In this document: positions 9,931-20,190 of the stretch, one piece after another
Position numbering within the stretch: position 1 is the stretch's first letter
Layout of the letters: every line of letters begins with the position of its first letter
NCBI RefSeq assembly: GCF_021729885.1
Contig: NZ_CP063401.1
Span: 4,084,501 to 4,148,500, forward strand
Source of the DNA: Devosia sp. SL43
GTDB lineage: Bacteria; Pseudomonadota; Alphaproteobacteria; Rhizobiales; Devosiaceae
Reading direction: 5' to 3'
Length of the DNA stretch: 64,000 bases
The notes under the pieces: model-generated
Databases searched by the model: none
What the model saw: the letters and a program-made list of their open reading frames with translations, nothing else
What the model was told of the DNA's origin: nothing
Position numbers and translations under genes: made by a program

Positions 9931-10623
9931 ATGACTTTGAAAACCCTTCCGACAGATATGTCAAGCCAAGGCTTGGATAATGCGTCCTGGTCCCCCCGCA
10001 ACCCCAGCGAGCGGGTGCTGATGGCCCTGAAGATGCATGGCGCGCTATCCTCATCCGCTTTGGGCAGCATGCTCGGCACGACAGGCGAAGCGGCCCGCCA
10101 GCAGCTCGCCCGCCTCGCCGAAGATGGCCTCGTCACATCAACGACGCAGGCGCGCGGAGTAGGGCGCCCCACCCAGAGCTGGAGCCTGACGCCGGCCGCA
10201 CAGGCCCGCTTCCCGGACACCCATGCAGCACTGACGGTGCAACTCCTCGATATCGTCCGCTCGTCTCTTGGCGATGCGGCGCTCGATACCATCATCGCGG
10301 CCCGCGAGACGGACACCCGCGCTGCTTATGAGGCCGCTATCGCTGATCGCACCAGCCTGCGCGACAAGGTTGCCGCCCTGGCCGATCTGCGCACTGCCGA
10401 AGGCTACATGGCCGATTGGCGCGAGGAGTCAGATGGCTCGCTTGTCCTCATCGAGAACCACTGCCCCATCTGTGCCGCAGCCACCGCCTGCCAGGGCTTC
10501 TGTCGCGCCGAACTGGATGTGTTCCGCGCCGTTCTTGGCCCGAATGCTGAAGTCACCCGCGACGAGCACATCGTCTCCGGCGGTCGCCGCTGCTCCTATG
10601 CCATCCGCGAGACGGACGCATGA
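9931..10623 (+). CDS. HTH regulator with C-terminal cysteine cluster (SufR-like)
   Basis: DNA-binding regulator with an N-terminal winged helix (about residues 25-85: SERVLMALKMHGALSSSALGS to GLVTSTT followed by GVGRPTQSW). The C-terminal sensor has five cysteines, at about 178, 181, 187, 191 and 221, in HCPICAAATACQGFC and RRCSYAI. The layout resembles SufR-type regulators that bind an Fe-S cluster; this is inference. The frame opens at a TTG (9895); ATG at 9931 is preferred and 9958 is possible. Its stop overlaps the start of the truncated hemoglobin gene by ATGA, so the two are translationally coupled, and sodB lies divergently. Confidence 0.8.
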   Translation: MTLKTLPTDMSSQGLDNASWSPRNPSERVLMALKMHGALSSSALGSMLGTTGEAARQQLARLAEDGLVTSTTQARGVGRPTQSWSLTPAAQARFPDTHAALTVQLLDIVRSSLGDAALDTIIAARETDTRAAYEAAIADRTSLRDKVAALADLRTAEGYMADWREESDGSLVLIENHCPICAAATACQGFCRAELDVFRAVLGPNAEVTRDEHIVSGGRRCSYAIRETDA

Positions 10624-11111
10624 GTGATGACAATCCGCGCCCGCCGGTCGGGACGCGCCATCAGCGCGTCGGCTGGGAAACCCCAGACGGCCTCGACGAG
10701 ACGATGATCCGCGCCGTGGTCGACCGCTTCTACGCCGATGCGCGCCGCGATCCGGTCATCGGTCCGGTCTTCAACCGCGTCATCGCGCCCGAAGCCTGGC
10801 CGCACCACCTCGCCACCATCGCCGATTTCTGGAGCTCGATGCTGCTCGGCACCGGCCGCTATGCCGGCCGCCCCATGCCCAAGCACATGGCGATCCCGGA
10901 GCTCTCCGACGCCCACTTCATGCGGTGGCTGGCGCTGTTCCGCCGGACCGCCGAAGAACTCTGCCCACCCGACATCGCCGCCCTGTTCATCGAGCGCTCC
11001 GAGCGTATCGGCAACAGCTTCCGCATGAACATCGCCATGCGAAGGGGCGAGGACATTACCGGGATGGGGCCACTGGAGCGTGAGACACCACTGTGGAGCC
11101 CGCCGAAGTAG
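10620..11111 (+). CDS. Group III truncated hemoglobin
   Basis: A 163-residue globin-fold protein. The core runs from FYADARRDPVIGPVF (B-helix tyrosine Y38) through FWSSMLLGTGRYAGRP to the proximal haem histidine H89 in PMPKHMAIP, then HFMRWLALF with tryptophan W103. This order matches group III (trHbP) proteins such as that of Campylobacter, associated with NO, peroxide or oxygen chemistry. The ATG overlaps the stop of the upstream SufR-like regulator, suggesting a sensor-effector pair. A repeat element starts about 40 bases after the stop. The substrate is not known from sequence. Confidence 0.9.
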   Translation: MSDDNPRPPVGTRHQRVGWETPDGLDETMIRAVVDRFYADARRDPVIGPVFNRVIAPEAWPHHLATIADFWSSMLLGTGRYAGRPMPKHMAIPELSDAHFMRWLALFRRTAEELCPPDIAALFIERSERIGNSFRMNIAMRRGEDITGMGPLERETPLWSPPK

Positions 11112-11150
11112 GTCCGTCTTTGTGTCGAGGGGGAGGCCTGGAGTGGAGTT

Positions 11151-11293
11151 CACCCTCCCCCTTGAGGGGAGGGAGAGCGAGATAGAACTTAGCGCTTGCT
11201 AAGTCCGTCATCGAGCCGGGAGGGGGTATCTCTCCGCGAGTCCGGTGCGTGGCCCACCCCCTCCCTTGATCCCTCCCCTCAAGGGGGAGGGTG
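11151..11293. repeat. MITE-like palindromic element, copy 1 (143 bp)
   Basis: The ends are perfect 23-bp inverted repeats (11151-11173 and 11271-11293). Inside is an imperfect palindrome built on ACTTAGC/GCTAAGT and the block TATCTCTCCGCGAGTC. Near-identical internal blocks recur at 22924-23069 and 33995-34137. It occupies most of the 11112-11484 gap, where I see no gene except the possible leader ORF. Confidence 0.85.
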
Positions 11294-11484
11294 TAGACTG
11301 TTGGAGTGCGCATAAATTGCGATCGCCGCTCCTCAGATCAGGCGGCCGCGTCCTCAGAATCTCCACACACCCCCGCCCGCGCAATTTTTTTCCACGACAC
11401 TTTCCCCAAACGCGACTGCCTCGACTTTGATAAACCAGACCAATCCACTAGGGTCGCGCCGCCGAACCGGGTTGAGAGGTCGAC

Positions 11485-11529
11485 ATGAACTGCGCCGCCA
11501 AAACTGCTGCCTTCCAGGCTGCCGCTTGA
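11485..11529 (+). CDS. Possible 14-codon leader peptide before cysT
   Basis: ATG at 11485 with a good ribosome site (GAGAGG, 5 bases before) opens the ORF MNCAAKTAAFQAAA. Its TGA stop overlaps the preferred TTG start of cysT as TTGA. Position, ribosome site and the cysteine at codon 3 suggest a leader that couples cysT translation to ribosome passage, conceivably to cysteine supply. The single cysteine codon makes attenuation weaker than in known poly-Cys leaders. Could be chance. Confidence 0.4.
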   Translation: MNCAAKTAAFQAAA

Positions 11530-12395
11530 GCACCGCCGTCTCGACTGCGCCGCGCCGCGCCCCGCGCTTCCGCCAGCAGAGCGTCATCCCCGGCTTCGGG
11601 CTGACCCTTGGCTTCACGCTCACCTATTTTTCCCTGATTATCCTCATTCCACTGATCGCCCTGGCCGTCCGTTCGGCAGGCCTTGGACCCGAGGGTTTCT
11701 GGAAGGCTGCTACCGATCCGCGCGTGCTCGGTGCCCTTCGCGTCAGCTTCGTCACGGCCCTGTTCGCGGCCGCCGTCAACGTCGTCTTCGGCACGCTCAT
11801 CGCCTGGGTGCTGGTGCGCTATCGCTTTCCCGGCCGCCGCATCTTCGATGCCATCATCGATCTGCCCTTCGCACTGCCCACTGCCGTTGCCGGCATTTCG
11901 CTCACGGCGATCTATTCGCCCAATGGTGTGATCGGCGCCCTGTTTGCGCCGCTCGGCTGGCGCATCGCCTACACGCCCATCGGTATTACCATCGCGATGA
12001 TCTTCATCGGTCTCCCCTTCGTCGTCCGCACCATCCAGCCCATCCTCGAAGAGGTGAGCCATGAGGTCGAAGAAGCCAGCGCGACTCTCGGCGCCAACCG
12101 TTTCCAGACCATCGCCCACGTCATCCTGCCCAGCCTGATGCCGGCCATCCTCACCGGCTTCGCCTTGGCTTTCGCCCGCGCGGTCGGGGAATATGGCTCG
12201 GTGATCTTCATCGCCGGCAACATCCCTTTCGTCTCCGAAATCGCACCGCTGCTGATCGTCATCCGGCTCGAAGAGACCAACTATGCTGGCGCCGCCGCCA
12301 TCGCCTCGGTCATGCTCATCATTTCGTTCCTGCTGCTCTTTGCCATCAACCTGATCCAGGCCTGGTCGCGTCGGAGGTATGGCTATGGCAGTTAA
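11526..12395 (+). CDS. cysT: Sulfate ABC transporter permease CysT
   Basis: Inner-membrane subunit of the sulfate/thiosulfate importer. Family signatures are clear: LPFALPTAVAGISLTAIY, then the EAA loop EEASATLGANRFQTIAHVILPSLMPAILTG and ARAVGEYGSVIFIAGN. About six membrane segments follow a short charged N-terminus. The open frame extends to a TTG at 11427, but that extension is polar and arginine-rich with no ribosome site. TTG at 11526 gives 289 residues, the normal length, and overlaps the stop of a 14-codon ORF. cysW follows with an 11-base overlap, and cysA comes next. Confidence 0.93.
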   Translation: MSTAVSTAPRRAPRFRQQSVIPGFGLTLGFTLTYFSLIILIPLIALAVRSAGLGPEGFWKAATDPRVLGALRVSFVTALFAAAVNVVFGTLIAWVLVRYRFPGRRIFDAIIDLPFALPTAVAGISLTAIYSPNGVIGALFAPLGWRIAYTPIGITIAMIFIGLPFVVRTIQPILEEVSHEVEEASATLGANRFQTIAHVILPSLMPAILTGFALAFARAVGEYGSVIFIAGNIPFVSEIAPLLIVIRLEETNYAGAAAIASVMLIISFLLLFAINLIQAWSRRRYGYGS

Positions 12396-13257
12396 GCTCA
12401 CCGCGCGCCGCAAGCGTCGGGTCTCGCCTACCAGCGAAAGCCGTCCGGTTCAGTGGTTGCTGATCGGCATCGCCGCCCTGTTCATGGGGGTGATCCTGCT
12501 GTTGCCGCTCTACGCCGTGTTCCACGAGGCATTCCTCAAGGGCATCGGCGCGTTTTTCTCGGGCCTCGCCCACAAGGATGCACAGGCGGCTATACGGCTG
12601 ACCCTGCTGGTCGCCGCCATTGCCGTGCCGCTCAACGTGGTGTTCGGCATTGCCGCCTCCTGGGCCATCGCTAAGTTCGAATTCAAGGGCAAGGCTTTCC
12701 TCATTACCCTGATCGACCTGCCATTCTCGGTCTCGCCGGTGATTTCTGGCCTGGTCTATGTGCTGCTGTTCGGCGCTGGCAGCGTCATGGGCCCGTTCCT
12801 CAAATCCTATGGCATCGAGGTGCTGTTCGCGCTTCCCGGCATCGTCCTGGCCACGATCTTCGTCACCTTCCCCTTCGTCGCCCGCGAACTGATCCCGCTC
12901 ATGCAGGATCAAGGCACTGGCGACGAGGAAGCCGCCCTGTCACTAGGCGCCAATGGCTGGCAGACCTTCTGGCGCGTGACGCTGCCCAACATCAAATGGG
13001 GCCTGCTCTACGGCGTGCTGCTCTGCAATGCGCGCGCCATGGGCGAGTTTGGCGCCGTCGCCGTGGTCTCGGGAAAGATCCGCGGCCAGACCACCACCAT
13101 GCCGTTGCAGGTGGAAATGCTCTACAACGAATATAACGGTACCGCGGCCTTCGCGCTGGCGTCACTGCTGGCCATGCTTGCGCTGGTCACGCTGGTATTG
13201 AAGTCTCTTCTGGAATGGCGCTTTGGCGAGGAAATCGCTGCCGGCGCCGGCCACTGA
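12385..13257 (+). CDS. cysW: Sulfate ABC transporter permease CysW
   Basis: Second membrane subunit of the sulfate importer, pairing with CysT. Key segments are LITLIDLPFSVSPVISGLVYV, the EAA loop EEAALSLGANGWQTFWRVTLPNIKWGL and ARAMGEFGAVAVVSGKI. Two ATG codons are available, 12379 and 12385. The GGAGG ribosome site is 7 bases before 12385 but only 1 base before 12379, so the inner start is chosen, giving 290 residues. It overlaps the end of cysT and is followed 14 bases later by cysA. Confidence 0.94.
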   Translation: MAVKLTARRKRRVSPTSESRPVQWLLIGIAALFMGVILLLPLYAVFHEAFLKGIGAFFSGLAHKDAQAAIRLTLLVAAIAVPLNVVFGIAASWAIAKFEFKGKAFLITLIDLPFSVSPVISGLVYVLLFGAGSVMGPFLKSYGIEVLFALPGIVLATIFVTFPFVARELIPLMQDQGTGDEEAALSLGANGWQTFWRVTLPNIKWGLLYGVLLCNARAMGEFGAVAVVSGKIRGQTTTMPLQVEMLYNEYNGTAAFALASLLAMLALVTLVLKSLLEWRFGEEIAAGAGH

Positions 13258-13271
13258 CGGTATAGGATCGA

Positions 13272-14315
13272 GTGTCTATGGAAGTTCGCGTTCAAAATGT
13301 GCGCAAGGAATTCGACCGGTTCCCGGCGCTGCATGATGTGTCGCTCGATATTCGTTCGGGCGAACTGATCGCGCTGCTCGGCCCCTCGGGCTCGGGCAAG
13401 ACGACGCTGCTGCGCCTGATCGCCGGCCTTGAAATGCCCACCCAGGGCAGAATTTTCTTTGGCGACACCGACGCGTCCGAAAAGACCGTACAGGAGCGCA
13501 ATATCGGCTTTGTGTTCCAGCACTATGCCCTGTTCCGCCATATGACGATCCTTGAGAACATCTCATTCGGCCTCAAGGTCCGCCCGCGCTCCAACCGTCC
13601 GCCGGCCAATGAAATCCGCCGCCGCGCGCTGGAACTGCTCGATCTGGTCCAGCTTTCCGGGCTCGAAAAGCGCTATCCCAACCAGCTGTCCGGCGGCCAG
13701 CGCCAGCGCGTCGCCCTGGCCCGCGCCCTCGCCATCGAGCCCGCCGTGCTGCTGCTCGACGAGCCCTTCGGCGCGCTCGACGCGCAAGTCCGCCGCGAGC
13801 TGCGCAAATGGCTGCGCGAGATCCACGATCGCACCGGCCACACCACTGTTTTCGTGACGCACGATCAGGAAGAAGCGCTCGAACTCTCCGACCGTCTCTG
13901 CGTCATGAGCCAGGGCAAGATCGAGCAGGTCGGCACCCCCGACACGGTCTACGACCACCCGACGTCGCCCTTCGTCTTCGGCTTCATCGGTGATTCCAGC
14001 GAGCTACCGGTTACCGTCGAAAATGGCGAAGTCTGGGTTGGCGGCCGCGCGATCGGCCTCCCAGCCGGCGATACCAAGCCGGGCAATGCGCGCCTGTTCT
14101 TCCGCCCGCACGATGTCGATCTGATCGAGGCCGACGCCTCGCTGGCCGGCGTCGTCGCCACCGCCCGCCGCGTCGGCGGCACACGCCGCGTCGAGCTGGC
14201 CATCGGTGGTGAGGGCAATCTGGTCGAGGTCGATCTGCCCTTCGACCATCCCGCTGGCGATAAGACCCGCCTGTCCTTCCGCCCCCGCCGCTGGAAGCTG
14301 TTCCCGGGCGCCTAA
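13272..14315 (+). CDS. cysA: Sulfate ABC transporter ATP-binding protein CysA
   Basis: ATPase that drives the CysTW permease. Walker [13 protein letters not shown] lies at about residues 37-48, the Q-loop region in [12 protein letters not shown], the ABC signature [14 protein letters not shown] and Walker [13 protein letters not shown] follow, with the switch histidine in [11 protein letters not shown]. The C-terminal 110 residues form the regulatory TOBE-like extension normal for CysA. The frame starts GTG-TCT-ATG, so ATG at 13278 is an equal candidate. It ends the cysTWA operon; the binding protein is encoded separately at 6751. Confidence 0.95.
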   Translation: MSMEVRVQNVRKEFDRFPALHDVSLDIRSGELIALLGPSGSGKTTLLRLIAGLEMPTQGRIFFGDTDASEKTVQERNIGFVFQHYALFRHMTILENISFGLKVRPRSNRPPANEIRRRALELLDLVQLSGLEKRYPNQLSGGQRQRVALARALAIEPAVLLLDEPFGALDAQVRRELRKWLREIHDRTGHTTVFVTHDQEEALELSDRLCVMSQGKIEQVGTPDTVYDHPTSPFVFGFIGDSSELPVTVENGEVWVGGRAIGLPAGDTKPGNARLFFRPHDVDLIEADASLAGVVATARRVGGTRRVELAIGGEGNLVEVDLPFDHPAGDKTRLSFRPRRWKLFPGA

Positions 14316-14444
14316 TGCGGTGTCCTAGAACTTGCATCACTTGGCTGTCGCCTAACTCTAGGTACGACAACAAAAATCCTGGCATGTTAGTGTTCTGGCC
14401 ATAGAATCTGGCTATGCTCTCCGCATCAACACTGAGAGCGTCCA

Positions 14445-16064
14445 GTGTCCAACCCGGAACTGACCATCGCTGAGGCTTTCGCCCACGCTACGCAATTGCT
14501 GCGAGCTGGCCGGTGCGATGAGGCGTTGGCCGAGTTCCGCGGTATCTACGTGCAGTCTGAACTCGCAGGTGACAGCCTCGGCATGGCAGCCTGTCTGTGT
14601 GAAATGGCTTGGAGCTGTTATCGCCTGGGCGACCTTGAACAGGGACTCGAATGCGCCATGGGCGCTCGCTGGCTCTGGAAGCGCCTCGACAACCTGGTCG
14701 AGCTGGCCCGCGCAATGGCCGTCGAAGCCATCCTCTTCCTCGATCTGGGCTTCAGCGATGAAGCCTATGAGCTGGCAACAGAAGCGCTGGATATAGCCGA
14801 GCAGGCGGGTGACGAGGCGGTGCTCGCCTTCGCCCTAAACGCCAAGGGCATTGTGCTCACCATCTGCCGCGAGGCCGAAATGGGTGCCGGTCTCGTCGGC
14901 CGCGCCGTCGCCATCGCCGAGCAGTTGAGCAACCATGCCGCTGCCGCCTACTACCTGCTCAATCTCGGATTTTGCCATGCCAAGCTGGCCGAGGAGGCGG
15001 ATGCGCTGAGCGACGCTGATCTGGCTATGGGTGAACGCGAGGCGGCCATCGAGCTGACCGACATCGCCATCACTAAGGCCGATGCCGTTGGCGACTATTG
15101 GACCCTCCGCGCCGCCCTTGGCAATTGTGCCGAGATGCTGGCTCTCGAAGGCCGCTACGACATTGCCCTGCAGTATCTCGAACGCTCGGCCAGTCTGCCT
15201 GCTCCCCCCGGTCCGAGCCTGCGCATCCACTTCCTCTATACACTCGGCGACGTCCAGTTCCGCGCCGGCCGCTTTGCCGACGCCCGCGCCAGTGCGGTCG
15301 AAGCGCTGCGCCTGGCTGATCTCGGTGGCCAGATCGACCACCAGGTCAACGCGTCAGGCAAGCTTGCCGAAATCCTTGAAGCCCTTGGCGACGTCGAAGG
15401 GGCACTGTCCTTGCACAAGCGCTTCCACGCGCTTTATGTCCGTCAATCGGGTGAAACCGCTCGCCGCCGTGCCCGCGTCGAGGAAATCCGCACTGAGACA
15501 GACCGTCTGCGCAGCCGGGCCGCGACCTTGGCCGATCAGGCGCATAGCGACCCCCTGACCGGCATCGCCAATCGACGCAGCTTCGATCAGATACTGAACC
15601 GCCTGGCCGGCACGCCCTTCGCCGTCGCCATCGTCGATCTGGACCACTTCAAGTCGGTCAATGACCGCTTCTCCCACATAACCGGCGATGCTGTGCTGCA
15701 ACGCGTCGCCAGTATTCTGGTTGGCCAGCTCGGTCCCCACGGTCACGCCGCCCGGCTCGGCGGCGAGGAATTTGCCCTTATCTTCCCCAACGCGCCCGAA
15801 GCCGTCGCCGCCTCATTCTGCGAGGGGGTGCGCACCGCCATATCGGCAACATCCTGGTCTGACCTGGCCCCCGGACTGGCTGTCACCGTCAGCATCGGCC
15901 TCGCCGCTGGCAATGGCGAGAGCCCGTCCGGCGCGCTGATGCAGGTCGCCGACAACAGGCTCTACATGGCAAAATCCAGCGGCCGCGATTGCGTGGTTGC
16001 CCACGATAAGCTCGTCGCCATGCCAACTGCGGTCATCGAGGAACGCCAGCGGTGGCGCGCATGA
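14445..16064 (+). CDS. TPR-repeat diguanylate cyclase (GGDEF)
   Basis: Predicted to make cyclic di-GMP from two GTP. The N-terminal 340 residues are alpha-helical tetratricopeptide-type repeats rich in A, L, G and Y, with no membrane segment, so sensing is probably of a cytoplasmic partner. A short coiled region around 345-375 leads to the GGDEF domain at about 380-530, with DLDHFKSVND and an intact active site RLGGEEFAL. The RxxD inhibitory site expected five residues before the motif is absent (GPHGHAARL), so product inhibition may be missing. GTG start. Its stop overlaps the following GAF gene by ATGA, pointing to coexpression. Confidence 0.9.
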   Translation: MSNPELTIAEAFAHATQLLRAGRCDEALAEFRGIYVQSELAGDSLGMAACLCEMAWSCYRLGDLEQGLECAMGARWLWKRLDNLVELARAMAVEAILFLDLGFSDEAYELATEALDIAEQAGDEAVLAFALNAKGIVLTICREAEMGAGLVGRAVAIAEQLSNHAAAAYYLLNLGFCHAKLAEEADALSDADLAMGEREAAIELTDIAITKADAVGDYWTLRAALGNCAEMLALEGRYDIALQYLERSASLPAPPGPSLRIHFLYTLGDVQFRAGRFADARASAVEALRLADLGGQIDHQVNASGKLAEILEALGDVEGALSLHKRFHALYVRQSGETARRRARVEEIRTETDRLRSRAATLADQAHSDPLTGIANRRSFDQILNRLAGTPFAVAIVDLDHFKSVNDRFSHITGDAVLQRVASILVGQLGPHGHAARLGGEEFALIFPNAPEAVAASFCEGVRTAISATSWSDLAPGLAVTVSIGLAAGNGESPSGALMQVADNRLYMAKSSGRDCVVAHDKLVAMPTAVIEERQRWRA

Positions 16065-16552
16065 GCGCCGCCTTCCGTACATTCGAGGAATGCCTCGCCC
16101 GCTACGCCGATCCGCTGGAGACGGGCAGGGCGCTGCATGACCTCGCTGCCTCGATGATCTCATCCCGGCTTTTCACCCTCACGGCCATCAACATGGCCGC
16201 GATGCAGGTCCGGCGCGTCTATTCCAGCCACCCGGACGTCTACCCGCTGCTGGGCACCAAGCCGATCGTTCTCGATGACTGGTTCGAGGCCATGCGCACC
16301 GAGCGCCGCATCACCGCCATCAACACATCAGCCGGCATGGAGGGCCAGTTCCCCGACCTGGCGCTGATCCGCTCACTGGGCTGCAACAGCTCGCTCAGCA
16401 TCCCGATCATGACCGGCAACGAATTGCTGGGAACGATCAACGTGCTCGACGCCGAGGGCAGCTATCCGGCTGATGTGGTGGAAAAAGCTGCGGACCTGAT
16501 CATTCCCGCCACGGCAGTGTTTTTGATTCTGCGCGGGCATTTCGCGCTCTAG
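16061..16552 (+). CDS. GAF-domain protein coupled to the GGDEF gene
   Basis: A 163-residue single GAF domain, probably a small-molecule sensor. Signature stretches are VRRVYSSHPDVYPLLGTKPI, SLGCNSSLSIPIMTGNELLGTINVLD and a C-terminal helix. ATG at 16061 overlaps the diguanylate cyclase stop; a GTG at 16052 is less likely. It is clearly paralogous to the GAF protein at 27455-27943: both have the RR-x-Y-[ST]-S/D-P-x-x-YP-x-x-GTKPI block and SLGC. An Opp operon follows after about 285 bases, as the paralogue also adjoins an Opp operon. The ligand is unknown. Confidence 0.8.
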   Translation: MSAAFRTFEECLARYADPLETGRALHDLAASMISSRLFTLTAINMAAMQVRRVYSSHPDVYPLLGTKPIVLDDWFEAMRTERRITAINTSAGMEGQFPDLALIRSLGCNSSLSIPIMTGNELLGTINVLDAEGSYPADVVEKAADLIIPATAVFLILRGHFAL

Positions 16553-16570
16553 CCGGTCTATCCGTCGGGC

Positions 16571-16706
16571 CTCCCTCCCCCTTGCGGGGAGGGCAAGCAG
16601 CGCTTGGCGCGTGAACGCCTAGCGTCGCTCGGGTAGGGGTTTGAAAGCCCCGATATTCGTGCCAAACCCACCCCCACCCTTGATCCCTCGCGCAAGCGGG
16701 AGGGAG
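16571..16706. repeat. Divergent MITE-like palindromic element, copy 2
   Basis: Ends carry an imperfect version of the same terminal inverted repeat (CTCCCTCCCCCTTGCGGGG on the left, its degenerate complement at 16685-16706). The centre has AGCGCTTGGCGCG and AACGCCTAGCG instead of the ACTTAGC palindrome. It fills most of the 285-base gap between the GAF gene and oppB; nothing else is visible there. Confidence 0.7.
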
Positions 16707-16837
16707 TCGACTGAGACGACAAATTCTCCCACCAAACCCGCTTGCAGTAAAAAAATTTTGGTGCTGGAATAGCGCCATGTCAGACATTTGCGGCCGACCA
16801 TCCCCCGCGACGACCACTCCCAGCGGGGGCGTCTGAC

Positions 16838-17767
16838 ATGCCCGCCTATATCCTCCAGCGACTGGGCATGATGGCGATAACCTTGTGGGCCATCGTCACG
16901 CTGACCTTCTTCCTGATGCACGCGATCCCCGGCGGCCCCTTCGTCTCCGAGCGCATGCTGGCGCCCGAAATCGAAGCAGCGCTCAACGCCAAATATGGCC
17001 TCGACCTCCCCATCTGGCAACAATACCTCAACTATCTCGGCCGCATTGCCAGCTTCGATCTTGGCCCGTCCTTCAAATATCCCGGCGTCTCCGTCAACAC
17101 GATGATCGCGGACGGCCTGCCGGTTACCCTGCAAACCGGCCTGCTCGCCGTCATCTGCGTCATTGCCCTGGGCATTCCGCTCGGCATCATCGCCGCGCTC
17201 AACCGCAACAAATGGCCCGACACCACGGTGATGCTCATCGCCACCATCGGCGTCGCCATTCCCAGTTATGTCATCGCCACGGTGACGCTCTACATTTTCG
17301 CTTTACGCCTTGGCTGGGTCCCAACCTTCGGCCTTGATGACTGGCGCGGCTATTTCCTGCCGGTCTTTGCGCTCTCCGGCTTCTGGATATCCTTCGTCGC
17401 CCGCCTGACGCGCTCATCGCTGCTCGAAACCTTCGAGCAGGACTACATGACCACCGCCCGCGCCAAGGGCCTGCGTCCAGGTCAGGTGCTGTTCAAGCAC
17501 GGCCTGCGCAATTCGCTGGTCCCCGTCGTCACCGTGCTTGGCCCGGTCGTCGCCAACCTCATCACAGGCAGCTTCGTCATCGAGCAGATTTTCGCGCTGC
17601 CCGGCATCGGCCGCCAGTTCGTGCTCTCCATCACCAACCGCGACTACACCGCCATCATGGGCATCACCATCTTCTACGCCGCCGCCCTGATGGTGATGAT
17701 CCTGATCGTCGACCTGCTCTACGCCGTGCTTGATCCGCGCATCAAACTGACGAGCGCCCCGGCATGA
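16838..17767 (+). CDS. oppB: Oligopeptide ABC transporter permease (OppB type)
   Basis: Inner-membrane permease subunit, 309 residues. It opens with a membrane helix MAITLWAIVTLTFFLMHAIPGGPF, the hallmark of OppB/DppB. A periplasmic loop of about 65 residues follows, then five more helices. The EAA loop is TTARAKGLRPGQVLFKHGLRNSLVPVVT, and the end LYAVLDPRIKL is typical. First gene of the oppBCD-F-A operon; its stop overlaps oppC by ATGA. With the binding protein at 21264, oligopeptides are the most likely substrate, though this family also moves other small polymers. Confidence 0.92.
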   Translation: MPAYILQRLGMMAITLWAIVTLTFFLMHAIPGGPFVSERMLAPEIEAALNAKYGLDLPIWQQYLNYLGRIASFDLGPSFKYPGVSVNTMIADGLPVTLQTGLLAVICVIALGIPLGIIAALNRNKWPDTTVMLIATIGVAIPSYVIATVTLYIFALRLGWVPTFGLDDWRGYFLPVFALSGFWISFVARLTRSSLLETFEQDYMTTARAKGLRPGQVLFKHGLRNSLVPVVTVLGPVVANLITGSFVIEQIFALPGIGRQFVLSITNRDYTAIMGITIFYAAALMVMILIVDLLYAVLDPRIKLTSAPA

Positions 17768-18932
17768 GCGACATCGCCCCCGAAATGTGGGAAAAGCTGG
17801 CGCCCGGCGACACCGCCGTGGTCGCGTCCGCCCCGAGCCTGACCTACTGGCAGGACGCCCTCCGCCGCCTCTGGGCCAACAAACCCGCCGTGGTCGCCGC
17901 TGGCTTTGTCATCCTGCTGATCCTGGGCGCCATCTTCGGCCCGCTGTTCAGTCCCTTCACCTATTACGAACAAGACCTCAAGCTCGCCAACATCCCGCCC
18001 GCCTTCGAGACCTACGCGGTCACATCAGGGGCAGGGGAGACGACCCGCTTCTTCCTCAACGCCTCCAACTTCAATCTCTACGAGGTCGACGCCGAGGGCC
18101 ACGTCCTTGGCCTGCTCCGCGGCGAACGCAAGGATATGATCAAGAAGTCGCAGGCCTTCGAATTCGGCGATACCACCGTCACCCTGGACTACAAGACCCT
18201 CCCGGCCAAACTCGTCGCTGCCGACGGCGCCACCATCACGCCATCCGGCTGGTCCTGGAACCGCACTTACCTGTTCGGCACCGACCAGCTCGGCCGCGAC
18301 GTCCTCGTCCGCCAGCTCTACGGCGCCCGCATTTCGCTCACCGTCGCCTTTGTCGCGACGCTCGTGAACTTCTTCATCGGCATCTTCTATGGCGGCATAT
18401 CAGGCTATATCGGCGGCAAGACCGACGCGGTCATGATGCGCATCGTCGAAATCATCTCCACCATTCCGCTGACGCTCTATGTCGTCCTGCTGATGGTCGT
18501 CTTCGACAGCGGTCTCTATTCGATCATCATCGCCATCGGCTCGGTCTTCTGGGTCGACATGGCCCGCATCGTCCGTGGCCAGATATTGAGTCTCAAGCAA
18601 CAGGATTATGTCGCCGCTGCGCGCACCATGGGCGCCAGCACGTCCCGCATCCTGACCAAACACCTGCTGCCCAATTCCATCGGCCCCATCATCGTCACCC
18701 TGACGATGCTGATCCCCTCGGCCATCTTCATCGAAAGCTTCATGAGCTTCATCGGCCTCGGCGTCACCCCGCCGCTCGCCTCCTGGGGCACGCTTACCTC
18801 CGAAGCCGTCGAAACCATGCGCGCCTATCCGCACCAGCTCTTCTTCCCCGCCGCCGCCATTTCGCTGACGATGTTCGCCTTCAATTTCCTCGGCGACGGC
18901 CTGCGCGACGCCCTGGACCCGAGGTTCCGCAA

Positions 18933-18936
<4 letters not shown>
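17764..18936 (+). CDS. oppC: Oligopeptide ABC transporter permease (OppC type)
   Basis: Second permease subunit, 390 residues. After the first helix (PAVVAAGFVILLILGAIFGPLF) comes a large periplasmic insert of roughly 120 residues before the conserved FGTDQLGRDVLVRQLYGARISL. This longer loop is found in a subset of OppC proteins and explains the length. The EAA loop AARTMGASTSRILTKHLLPNS and the terminal DGLRDALDPRF are standard. Overlaps oppB and oppD by ATGA at both ends, indicating tight coupling. Confidence 0.92.
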
Positions 18937-19914
<978 letters not shown>

Positions 19915-19934
<20 letters not shown>

Positions 19935-20190
19935 GCTCGTCGTCCACCGTCCTAGCTCGCACCAACCGTCCCAGCGCGGTGCTCAAGAGCCAGGTTGCAA
20001 GACTTGAGATCACGAAGATGAGCAAGAAAATGACGCTCGATCGCGAGGGGTCAGGGCACCAGAACGCGTCGGCGCAAACCATCACGCGACTTTCGATAAA
20101 TACGCTGAGAGCGATGAAGCCGGATACCGACGCCAGGGCGATGGCGGCGAACATTGCAACGATCGTCACGGTCATGAGGAAGTAGCGCAT
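19915..20190 (-). CDS. Small two-helix membrane protein antisense between oppD and oppF
   Basis: A 91-residue ORF on the minus strand that fills the 254-base gap inside the plus-strand opp operon and overlaps oppD by 20 bases and oppF by 2. ATG at 20190 is chosen over the TTG at 20196. There are two hydrophobic stretches, about residues 3-32 (VTIVAMFAAIALASVSGFIA) and 53-72 (SVIFLLIFVISSLATWLL), with two cysteines (VCADAFWCPD) in the loop between. Codon third positions are GC-rich as in real genes here. I do not recognise a family. It may be a genuine insertion or an antisense regulator of oppD-oppF continuity. Confidence 0.55.

Noticed and set aside
17787..18932. N-terminal extension of the oppD frame across oppC
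   Set aside because: Translation is arginine/histidine-rich nonsense overlapping oppC; the true start is ATG 18933 with an ATGA overlap.
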